Assembly: GCF_017114865.1 (NCBI RefSeq)
Contig: NZ_JADEYH010000001.1
Coordinates: forward strand, 434,001-498,000
Origin: Streptomyces verrucosisporus
GTDB lineage: Bacteria > Actinomycetota > Actinomycetes > Streptomycetales > Streptomycetaceae
DNA length: 64,000 nt
Direction of reading: 5' to 3'
The notes under the pieces were generated by a model, which was not told where the DNA came from, did no database searches, and worked only from the letters and a program-made list of their open reading frames with translations. Of the stretch, positions 1 through 7,544 are shown piece by piece. Position 1 is the stretch's first letter, and the number at the start of each line of letters is the position of its first letter. Made by a program: the position numbers and the translations under genes.

Positions 1-396
1 GTCGGTGACGGCGATCTCGTAGGTGGTGGTGGACCGGCCGCGGTGCACGGGGGTGGCGGTGCCGGTGACGGTACCGGAGGTCAGCCCGCGGTGGTGGGTG
101 CAGTTGAGGTCCACGCCGACGGCGATCCTGGTGGGGCCGCCGTGGAGCATGGCGCCGACGGAGCCGAGGGTCTCGGCCAGGACGGCGGAGGCGCCGCCGT
201 GCAGCAGCCCGTAGGGCTGGGTGTTGCCCTCGACGGGGAGGGTGCCGACGACCTTCTCGGGGGCGGCGTGGGTGATGACCAGCCCCATGCGCTCGCCGAG
301 GCGGCCGGCGGAGAAGAAGGCGGGCAGGTCGATGCCGAGCCCGGCCCACTGGTCGATGATCTCCTGGGGGAAGACGGTGCTGGTCGGCTCGCCCAT
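1..396 (-). CDS. PaaI-type hotdog-fold thioesterase (3' end outside window)
   Basis: Partial gene read on the minus strand; the ATG is at 394-396 and the frame is still open at base 1, giving 132 residues. The product has the hotdog thioesterase signature LLHGGASAVLAET followed by a central strand ending GVDLNCTHHRG, typical of PaaI/YbgC-like acyl-CoA thioesterases of about 140-150 aa. These enzymes hydrolyse acyl- or aryl-CoA thioesters in the cytosol. The substrate cannot be told from sequence. It lies just downstream of, and co-oriented with, the molybdopterin oxidoreductase gene (79 bp gap), so co-transcription is possible. In streptomycetes a gene of this kind commonly sits close to polA. 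Confidence 0.85.
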   Translation of the reverse strand, partial: MGEPTSTVFPQEIIDQWAGLGIDLPAFFSAGRLGERMGLVITHAAPEKVVGTLPVEGNTQPYGLLHGGASAVLAETLGSVGAMLHGGPTRIAVGVDLNCTHHRGLTSGTVTGTATPVHRGRSTTTYEIAVTD

Positions 397-475
397 GGGC
401 GCGTGGCTCCGATCGTCGTGCCGGGGCCGGCGGGGCACGGCCGTGCGGCGGGTGATGGGTGTGCTCTGCACCGTC

Positions 476-2776
476 TTACTTATCAGAGGGGCCTGCGGGC
501 CCGGTGGCGGGGGTGAGGCGGATCACCACGGACTTGCTGGCGGGGGTGTTGCTGGTCTCGGCGGTGGCGTCGAGGGGGACCAGGACGTTGGTCTCGGGGA
601 AGTAGGCGGCCGCGCAGCCGCGGGCGGTGGGGTAGTGGACGACGCGGAAGCCGGGCGCGGTGCGCTCGCGTCCGTCGTCCCACTCGCTGGTGAGGTCGGC
701 GTAGGAGCCGTCCGCCAGGCCGAGCGCGGCGGCGTCGCCGGGGTGGACGAGGACCACGCGGCGGCCTCCCTTGATGCCGCGGTAGCGGTCGTCGAGGCCG
801 TAGACGGTGGTGTTGTACTGGTCGTGGGAGCGCAGGGTCTGCAGCAGCAGTCGGCCGGGCGGCAGGTGCGGCCAGGTCAGCGGCGCGGCGGTGAAGTTGG
901 CCTTCCCGGTGGCGGTGGGGAAGCGGCGCTCGTCGCGCGGGGCGTGGGGCAGGGTGAAGCCGCCGGGGCCGGCTATGCGGGCGTTGAAGTCCGCGAAGCC
1001 GGGGACGGTGCGGGCGATGCGGTCGCGGATCGCGGCGTAGTCGGCCTCGAACTCCTCCCAGGGCACGGGGTGGCCGGGGCCCAGGACGCGGCGGGCCAGC
1101 CGGCAGACGACGGCCGGTTCGGACAGCAGGTGCCCGCTCGCGGGGGCGAGGCGCCCGCGGGAGGCGTGGACGACGCCCATGGAGTCCTCGACGGTGACGA
1201 ACTGCTCGCCACGGGCCTGCACGTCGCGCTCGGTGCGGCCGAGGACGGGCAGGATCAGGGCGCGGGCGCCGGTGACGCAGTGGGAGCGGTTGAGCTTGGT
1301 GGACACGTGCACGGTCAGCCGGGCCCGCCGCATCGCGGCCTCGGTCACCTCGGTGTCGGGGGAGGCGGCGACGAAGTTGCCGCCGAGGGCGAAGAACACC
1401 TTCGCCCGCCCGTCGCGCAGGGCGCGGATGGAGTTCACCACGTCCAGACCGTGCTCGCGCGGCATGGGGACGCCGAACTCCGCTTCCAGCGCGTCCAGCA
1501 GGGCGCCGGAGGGCTTCTCGACGATGCCCATGGTGCGGTCGCCCTGGACGTTGCTGTGGCCGCGCACCGGGCAGACCCCGGCCCCGGGGCGGCCGACGGC
1601 GCCGCGCAGCAGCAGGAGGTTGACGATCTCGCGGATGGTGGGCACGGCGTGCCGGTGCTGGGTCAGGCCCATGGCCCAGCACACCACGGTGCGCTTCGAG
1701 GCCAGTACCAGCTCGGCGGCGCGGTCGATGTCGGCCGGGTCGAGCCCGGTGGCGCGCAGCACGTCGGCGGGGTCGGTGGCGCGGGCCGCGGCGGCGAACT
1801 CCTGGTAACCGTGGGTGTGTTCACGGACGAAGGCCTGGTCCACCCCGCCGTCGGCCTCCAGCACCCGGCGGCACAGCTCGCGGAAGAGCGCCTGGTCGCC
1901 GCCGATGCGGATCTGCAGGAACAGGTCGGTCAGCGGTGTGCCGGAGCCGGCCAGGCCTCGCAGGGTCTGCGGGTTGTCGAACCGCTCCAGACCGGCCTCG
2001 GGCAGCGGGTTGACGGTGATGATCCGCGCTCCGCCCCGCTTGGCCCTCTCCAGCGCGGAGAGCATCCTGGGGTGGTTGGTGCCCGGGTTCTGCCCGGCGA
2101 CGATGACCAGGTCGGCGCGGTGGAGGTCCTCCAGCAGCACGCTGCCCTTGCCGACGCCGAGGGTCTCGGTCAGCGCGGCGCCGGAGGACTCGTGGCACAG
2201 GTTGGAGCAGTCGGGCAGGTTGTTGGTGCCCAGGCAGCGGGCCAGGAGCTGGTAGAGGAAGGCGGCCTCGTTGCTCGTGCGGCCGGAGGTGTAGAAGACG
2301 GCCTCGTCGGGCGAGTCCAGGGCGCGCAGTTCGCCGGCGACGATCCCGAAGGCCTCGTCCCAGCCGATCGGCTCGTAGCGGTCGGAGCCCTCGGCCAGGT
2401 ACATCGGGTGGGTGAGGCGGCCCTGCTGCCCCAGCCAGTACCCGGAGCGCGTGGCCAGGCCGGCCACGGGGTGCCCGGCGAAGAAGGCGGGTGTCACCCG
2501 CCGCAGCGTGGCCTCCTCGGCGACGGCCTTGGCGCCGTTCTCGCAGAACTCCGCGGTGTGCCGCCGCTCCGGCTCGGGCCAGGCGCAGCCGGGGCAGTCG
2601 AAGCCGTCCTCCTGGTTGACCCTCAGCAGGGTCAGCGCGGTGCGCCGCACCCCCATCTGCTCACCGGCCATGCGCAGGGAGCGGGCGACGGCCGGCAGCC
2701 CGGCGGCGCTCCGGCGCGGTGCGCCGACCCGGGGGGCGTCCTGGACGGGATCGTTGGCGGGCGGCCTGCGTCTCAT
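476..2776 (-). CDS. FdhF/YdeP family molybdopterin oxidoreductase
   Basis: 766 aa. The product looks like the formate dehydrogenase-like FdhF/YdeP (CbbBc) family: an N-terminal cysteine cluster (DGFDCPGCAWPEP, then EFCENGAK), the molybdopterin domain with NLCHESSGAALTETLG, GQNPGTNHPRM and GHSNVQGDRTMG, and a C-terminal guanylate-binding domain with RSHDQYNTTVYG. The family uses a bis-MGD molybdenum cofactor; YdeP of E. coli is linked to acid resistance and the physiological substrate is generally unknown. I chose the ATG at 2774-2776 (MRRRPPANDP) because the open frame upstream runs into the polA promoter region. It is divergent from polA with 92 bp between the starts. Confidence 0.88.
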   Translation of the reverse strand: MRRRPPANDPVQDAPRVGAPRRSAAGLPAVARSLRMAGEQMGVRRTALTLLRVNQEDGFDCPGCAWPEPERRHTAEFCENGAKAVAEEATLRRVTPAFFAGHPVAGLATRSGYWLGQQGRLTHPMYLAEGSDRYEPIGWDEAFGIVAGELRALDSPDEAVFYTSGRTSNEAAFLYQLLARCLGTNNLPDCSNLCHESSGAALTETLGVGKGSVLLEDLHRADLVIVAGQNPGTNHPRMLSALERAKRGGARIITVNPLPEAGLERFDNPQTLRGLAGSGTPLTDLFLQIRIGGDQALFRELCRRVLEADGGVDQAFVREHTHGYQEFAAAARATDPADVLRATGLDPADIDRAAELVLASKRTVVCWAMGLTQHRHAVPTIREIVNLLLLRGAVGRPGAGVCPVRGHSNVQGDRTMGIVEKPSGALLDALEAEFGVPMPREHGLDVVNSIRALRDGRAKVFFALGGNFVAASPDTEVTEAAMRRARLTVHVSTKLNRSHCVTGARALILPVLGRTERDVQARGEQFVTVEDSMGVVHASRGRLAPASGHLLSEPAVVCRLARRVLGPGHPVPWEEFEADYAAIRDRIARTVPGFADFNARIAGPGGFTLPHAPRDERRFPTATGKANFTAAPLTWPHLPPGRLLLQTLRSHDQYNTTVYGLDDRYRGIKGGRRVVLVHPGDAAALGLADGSYADLTSEWDDGRERTAPGFRVVHYPTARGCAAAYFPETNVLVPLDATAETSNTPASKSVVIRLTPATGPAGPSDK

Positions 2777-2868
2777 GGCCGCAGATCCTGCCACGCTCCA
2801 CCGGGACGCGACAGTGGCTCCAGGACGGTCCGTGATCCGGTGTCGGTGGTGCGTGGCAGGATCGGGGC

Positions 2869-5613
2869 GTGGCCAACAAAGCATCGAAAGCGACCGCAGC
2901 GAACTCCTCCGAATCGCGAGAGCCCCAGGACAGGCGCCTGCTCCTGCTGGACGGGCACTCCCTCGCCTACCGGGCGTTCTTCGCGTTGCCCGAGGAGAAC
3001 TTCTCCACCACCACCGGGCAGCCGACGAACGCGATCTACGGCTTCGCCTCGATGCTGGCGAACACGCTGCGCGACGAGGACCCCACCCATCTGGCGGTCG
3101 CCTTCGACGTATCGCGCACGACCTGGCGCACCGAGGAGTTCGCCGACTACAAGGCGAACCGCTCCAAGTCCCCGGACGGCTTCAAGGGGCAGGTGGAACT
3201 GATCGGCGAACTGCTGGACGCGATGGGCATCCGGCGGTTCGCGGTGGAGGGCTTCGAGGCGGACGACATCATCGCCACCCTGGCCACACAGGCGGTGGCC
3301 GAGGGCTTCCACGTCTCGATCGTCACCGGCGACCGCGACTCCCTCCAGCTCGTCAACGACGCGACGACGGTGCTGTACCCCACGCGGGGAGTGTCGGAGC
3401 TGACCCGTTTCACCCCCGGGAAGGTGGAGGAGAAGTACGGCCTGACCCCGGAGCAGTACCCGGACTTCGCGGCCCTGCGCGGCGACCCGTCGGACAACCT
3501 GCCCGGCATCCCCGGGGTGGGCGAGAAGACCGCAGCGAAGTGGATCAGGCAGTTCGGCTCCCTTTCCGAGCTGCTGGAGCGGGCCGACGAGGTCAAGGGC
3601 AAGGTCGGGGAGAAGCTGCGCGACCACCTCGACAGCGTCCGGCTCAACCGGCGGCTGACGGCGCTGGTGTGCGACGTGGAGCTGCCGGCCGGCCCGGCGG
3701 ACCTGGCGCGGGCGCCGTACGACCGGGGGGCGCTGGACGTTGTGCTGGACGCGCTGGAGTTCCGCAACACCGGCTTCCGCGACCGGCTGTACGCGGTCGA
3801 CCCGGGCGCGGCCGACAGGGAGGCGGCGGCCCCGGCGGACGGCGTGGAGGTCGACGGGGTGGTCGCCGGCGCGGGCGAGCTGGCCCCCTGGCTGGCCGGG
3901 CACGCCGCCCCGGGCACCGGCCCGCTGGGCGTGGCCACCGTCGACAGCTGGAAGCTGGGGTCGGGGAGCGTCGGCGAGATCGCCCTGGCGACCGGGCAGG
4001 GGCCGGCGGTGTGGTTCGACCCCGCCCAGCTGGACGAGGCCGACGAACGGGCGTTCGCGGAGTGGATCGCCGACGGGGAACGGCCCAAGGTCATGCACGA
4101 CGCCAAGGCGGTGATGCGGGTCTTCGCCGAGCACGGCTGGAGCGTCGCCGGCGTGACGATGGACACCGCGCTGGCCGCCTATCTGGTGCAGCCGGGCCGC
4201 CGCTCGTTCGCCCTTGAGGCGCTGTCGGTGGAGTTCCTGGGCCGGGAGCCGGCCCGGCCCGCCGAGAGCAGCGGGCAGCTGGCGCTGGGCGCGGAGGAGG
4301 AGGCCGAGGCGGACGCGCTGATGGCCCGGGCCCGCACCGTCCTGGACCTGGGCGGGGCGCTGGCCGGGCGGCTGACGGAGGTCGGCGCGTCCGGCCTGCT
4401 CCAGGACATCGAGCTGCCGACCTCGGGCCTGCTGGCGCGGATGGAGCGGGCGGGCATCGCCGCGGACCGCGAGTGGCTGGGCCGTATGGAGCAGCAGTTC
4501 GCCGCGGCCGTCCAGCAGGCGGTGCGCGAGGCGCACACCGCGGTGGGCCACGAGTTCAACCTCGGCTCGCCCAAGCAGCTGCAGGAGGTGCTCTTCGGCG
4601 AGCTGGGACTGCCGAAGACGAAGCGGACCAAGACCGGATACACCACGGACGCCGACGCGCTGACCTGGCTGGCGACGCAGACCGAGCACGAGCTGCCGGT
4701 GATCATGCTGCGCCACCGCGAGCAGTCCAAGCTGCGCACCACCGTCGAGGGCCTGATCAAGACGATCGCCGCCGACGGACGCATCCACACCACGTTCAAC
4801 CAGACGGTCGCCGCCACCGGCCGGCTGTCCTCGACCGACCCCAATCTGCAGAACATCCCGGTGCGCACCGACGAGGGCCGGGCCATCCGGCGGGGCTTCG
4901 TGGTCGGGGAGGGGTACGAGTCGCTGCTGACGGCCGACTACAGCCAGATCGAGTTGCGGGTGATGGCGCACCTGTCGGAGGACGAGGGTCTGATCGAGGC
5001 GTTCACCTCCGGCGAGGACCTGCACACCACCGCCGCCTCCCAGGTCTTCGAGGTCCCCAAGGACCGGGTGGACCCGGAGATGCGCCGCAAGATCAAGGCC
5101 ATGTCGTACGGGCTGGCCTACGGACTGTCGGCCTTCGGCCTGTCGCAGCAGCTCGGCATCACCGCCGACGAGGCGCGCAGGCTGATGGACGCCTACTTCG
5201 AGCGCTTCGGCGGAGTGCGCGACTACCTGCACCGGGTGGTGGAGGACGCCCGGGCCACCGGCTACACCTCCACCATCCTGGGCCGCCGCCGCTACCTGCC
5301 AGACCTCAACAGCGACAACCGCCAGCGCCGCGAGATGGCCGAGCGGATGGCGCTCAACGCCCCGATCCAGGGCACCGCCGCGGACATCGTGAAGATCGCG
5401 ATGCTGAAGGTGGACCGGGCGCTGGGCGAGGCGGAGCTGCGCTCGCGCATGCTGCTCCAGGTGCACGACGAGATCGTGCTGGAGGTCGCTCCGGGCGAGC
5501 GGGAGGCGGTGGAGGAGCTGGTGCGCCGGGAGATGTCCGGAGCCGTCCACCTGAAGGCGCCGCTGGACGTCTCCGTGGGCTCCGGTGAGAACTGGGAGGA
5601 CGCCGCCCACTGA
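2869..5613 (+). CDS. polA: DNA polymerase I
   Basis: 914 aa from a GTG start. The N-terminal 5'-3' exonuclease domain (about residues 20-310) has LLLLDGHSLAYRAFF, the YKANR helix and GDPSDNLPGIPGVGEKTAAK. A degenerate 3'-5' exonuclease domain follows (about 330-520); where E. coli has the metal-binding D-x-E this protein reads VATVDSW, so proofreading is probably lost. The polymerase domain (about 530-914) has motif A DYSQIELRVMAH, the O-helix region KIKAMSYGLAYG and motif C LLQVHDEIVLE. It fills gaps in Okazaki processing and after UvrABC excision; uvrB, uvrA and uvrC lie 20-40 kb away. A 15-bp hairpin follows the stop. Confidence 0.97.
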   Translation: MANKASKATAANSSESREPQDRRLLLLDGHSLAYRAFFALPEENFSTTTGQPTNAIYGFASMLANTLRDEDPTHLAVAFDVSRTTWRTEEFADYKANRSKSPDGFKGQVELIGELLDAMGIRRFAVEGFEADDIIATLATQAVAEGFHVSIVTGDRDSLQLVNDATTVLYPTRGVSELTRFTPGKVEEKYGLTPEQYPDFAALRGDPSDNLPGIPGVGEKTAAKWIRQFGSLSELLERADEVKGKVGEKLRDHLDSVRLNRRLTALVCDVELPAGPADLARAPYDRGALDVVLDALEFRNTGFRDRLYAVDPGAADREAAAPADGVEVDGVVAGAGELAPWLAGHAAPGTGPLGVATVDSWKLGSGSVGEIALATGQGPAVWFDPAQLDEADERAFAEWIADGERPKVMHDAKAVMRVFAEHGWSVAGVTMDTALAAYLVQPGRRSFALEALSVEFLGREPARPAESSGQLALGAEEEAEADALMARARTVLDLGGALAGRLTEVGASGLLQDIELPTSGLLARMERAGIAADREWLGRMEQQFAAAVQQAVREAHTAVGHEFNLGSPKQLQEVLFGELGLPKTKRTKTGYTTDADALTWLATQTEHELPVIMLRHREQSKLRTTVEGLIKTIAADGRIHTTFNQTVAATGRLSSTDPNLQNIPVRTDEGRAIRRGFVVGEGYESLLTADYSQIELRVMAHLSEDEGLIEAFTSGEDLHTTAASQVFEVPKDRVDPEMRRKIKAMSYGLAYGLSAFGLSQQLGITADEARRLMDAYFERFGGVRDYLHRVVEDARATGYTSTILGRRRYLPDLNSDNRQRREMAERMALNAPIQGTAADIVKIAMLKVDRALGEAELRSRMLLQVHDEIVLEVAPGEREAVEELVRREMSGAVHLKAPLDVSVGSGENWEDAAH

Positions 5614-5629
5614 GGCGGTCGTGCGGAAG

Positions 5630-5687
5630 GCCGTGTGCCGCCCGTGTGCGGTCCGGGAGCCGGACGGCGGCCCGGGCGGCACACGGC
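5630..5687 (+). terminator. polA terminator hairpin
   Basis: Perfect 15-bp inverted repeat (5630-5644 with 5673-5687), with a smaller GTCCG/CGGAC stem in its loop, starting 17 bases after the polA stop. There is no U tract, which is usual for streptomycete terminators. Confidence 0.75.
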
Positions 5688-5942
5688 GGTGAACATCCGG
5701 TGGAACGGCCGTGTGCGTTCCCGCGTCCTCTTCGGGTGTGGTGGATCGGGTGCCGAACTTGCCGTAGTGTCCCGGTCGTTACCCCTCGCGGAGAGGCGGT
5801 GCGGCCGGAGCGCGGCAGATGGCGGGTGCCGGGCGAACCGGACACGCACAGGGCGTACACAACCGTACAGAGCGTCTGAGGGGCGCCGCATCCGACAGGC
5901 GCGGCGCGGCAGCGCGTGACGACAGCGTGGAGGGTCTGGCAG

Positions 5943-7493
5943 ATGGCGGCTCGGCGGCTCGTGGGCAGGGTCCGAAGGGGCGTTACCAGCACCGCGGTGG
6001 CGGCGGCGGCGATGGCCGCGCTCACCGCGTCCCAGGGGCCCGGCCTGGAACTGGTGCAGCCCGGCGGCAGGGAGGCGGCCGGCTCCCCGGAGTCCCCCGA
6101 CCTTCCCGCGGACGGCAACTCCCCTTACCACACAGAGCTTCCGCCGCTGGTCAAGCCGGACGAGCCCGAATCCTCCAGCGACCTGCCGGAGGTCACCGGC
6201 CCCGCCGAGTCCGGCGTACCCGCCACCGTTCTGGCCGCCTACAAGCGGGCGGAGCGGACCCTGGGCGAGGAGCGGCCCGGCTGCAACCTCCCCTGGCAAC
6301 TCCTGGCCGCGATAGGCAAGGTGGAGTCCGGGCAGGCGCGCGGCGGAGCCGTGGACGCCCAGGGCACCACCCACAAGCCGATCCTGGGGCCCGCGCTCAA
6401 CGGCGTGGGCTTCGCGCACATCTCGGACACCGACGGCGGCGAGTACGACGGCGACACCCGCTACGACCGGGCCGTCGGGCCGATGCAGTTCATCCCGTCC
6501 ACCTGGGCCGGCTGGGGTGCGGACGGCAACGGCGACGGCCGCAAGGACCCGAACAACATCTACGACGCCGCCCTCGCCGCAGGGCGCTACCTGTGCGCGG
6601 GCGGCAGGAACCTGTCGGATCCGGCCGATCTGGAACGGGCCGTCCTCAGCTACAACCAGTCGCGGGAATACCTGCGGACGGTGCTGTCCTGGCTGGACTT
6701 CTACCGCAAGGGCGTCCACGAGGTCCCCGACGGCGAGGGAACGCTGCCCGACAGCCCCGGCGCGGGCAACGAGTCGAGGCCCGCACGGCCGGGCGGCGAG
6801 CCCGCCGGCGACCCCACCGGGCGTCCGGGCGGCAAGGCAGGCGACGGCAAGGGCGGTGACGACAAGGGCGGCGACGGTGGTGGGAAGGACGAGGGCGGGA
6901 AGCCCTCGCCGAAGCCGCCCGTCTCCGAGGACGGTACGGTCACCCCTGTCCCGCCCGAGGACTCCGAGGAGCCGGGGGAGAAGCCGGGCAACCCCGAGGA
7001 GCCGGACGACCCGGAGGAGCCCGAGGACCCGGAGGAGCCCGGAGACAAGCCCGAGGAGCCGGACGACCCGGAGGAGCCCGAGGACCCGGAGGAGCCCGGA
7101 GACAAGCCCGAGGAGCCGGACGACCCGGAGGAGCCGGACGACCCGGACGACCCGGAGTGCCCGGTGAATCCGGAGGACCCCGAGGAGCCGACGGACCCGG
7201 AGGAGCCCGGCGGGAGCACCGAGGAGCCCGCCGACTCCCCCTCTCCCACTCCGGCCGGGGAACCGGGCGAGGACTCCGACGGACCGGAGGGCTCCGAGGA
7301 CCCCGATGACTCCGTGGATCCCGGGGACCCGGAGGAGCCCGGGGAGGACCCGCAGGACCCCTGCGGGGACGAGGAGCCGGAGGACACGGACGAGCCCGGG
7401 GAGGGCGAGGACGGCAGCGGGCGTCAGGACGACGGGGAGCAGACACCCGCCCCGACCGCCGGCGCCACCGTCCAGGCCCGCCAGGAGGACTGA
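5943..7493 (+). CDS. Secreted lytic transglycosylase with acidic Pro/Glu/Asp repeat tail
   Basis: 516 aa. The ATG at 5943 is preceded by a GGAGGG ribosome site 8-9 bases upstream; an in-frame GTG at 5916 lacks one. A twin-arginine/basic N-terminus and hydrophobic stretch (residues 1-35) suggest export. Residues about 95-260 are an SLT-type lytic transglycosylase domain: IGKVESGQA carries the likely catalytic Glu128, followed by AVGPMQFIPSTWAGWG and LSYNQSREYL. Such enzymes cleave the MurNAc-GlcNAc bond of peptidoglycan. Residues about 275-500 are low-complexity Pro/Glu/Asp with a 19-residue (57-bp) tandem repeat around 7043-7155. The tail may span the cell wall; no LPXTG signal is seen. A 255-base leader separates it from the polA terminator; I find no recognisable riboswitch there. 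Confidence 0.9.
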   Translation: MAARRLVGRVRRGVTSTAVAAAAMAALTASQGPGLELVQPGGREAAGSPESPDLPADGNSPYHTELPPLVKPDEPESSSDLPEVTGPAESGVPATVLAAYKRAERTLGEERPGCNLPWQLLAAIGKVESGQARGGAVDAQGTTHKPILGPALNGVGFAHISDTDGGEYDGDTRYDRAVGPMQFIPSTWAGWGADGNGDGRKDPNNIYDAALAAGRYLCAGGRNLSDPADLERAVLSYNQSREYLRTVLSWLDFYRKGVHEVPDGEGTLPDSPGAGNESRPARPGGEPAGDPTGRPGGKAGDGKGGDDKGGDGGGKDEGGKPSPKPPVSEDGTVTPVPPEDSEEPGEKPGNPEEPDDPEEPEDPEEPGDKPEEPDDPEEPEDPEEPGDKPEEPDDPEEPDDPDDPECPVNPEDPEEPTDPEEPGGSTEEPADSPSPTPAGEPGEDSDGPEGSEDPDDSVDPGDPEEPGEDPQDPCGDEEPEDTDEPGEGEDGSGRQDDGEQTPAPTAGATVQARQED

Positions 7494-7497
7494 ACCG

Positions 7498-7544
7498 GCG
7501 GCGGCCGCGGGGTCCGGTGCCGCGCCGGACCCCGCGGCCGCCGC
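7498..7544. terminator. Bidirectional terminator between convergent genes
   Basis: Perfect 20-bp inverted repeat (7498-7517 with 7525-7544) with a 7-base loop, filling the whole gap between the stop of the transglycosylase gene (7493) and the stop of hrpB (7545). Confidence 0.85.

Noticed and set aside
221..3202. Long plus-strand open frame (993 codons) opposite the molybdopterin oxidoreductase
   Set aside because: It is antisense to a clear family member, has Gly/Val/Ala-rich low-complexity translation and no domain; a high-GC shadow.
2773..5682. Long minus-strand open frame opposite polA
   Set aside because: Shadow of polA; His/Arg/Gln-rich translation without motifs and the wrong codon-position GC pattern.
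5700..5942. Possible c-di-AMP (ydaO) riboswitch in the leader of the transglycosylase gene
   Set aside because: Wall-hydrolase genes in streptomycetes often carry it, but I could not find the conserved junction segments in order; the leader shows only weak repeats.
7043..7155. Direct repeats considered as a CRISPR array
   Set aside because: The repeats are contiguous 57-bp coding units without spacers, inside an open frame with a clear amino-acid repeat.
6701..7387. Minus-strand Ser/Gly-repeat frame
   Set aside because: It is the complement of the Pro/Glu/Asp repeat of the transglycosylase; the repeat in one frame forces repeats in the others.
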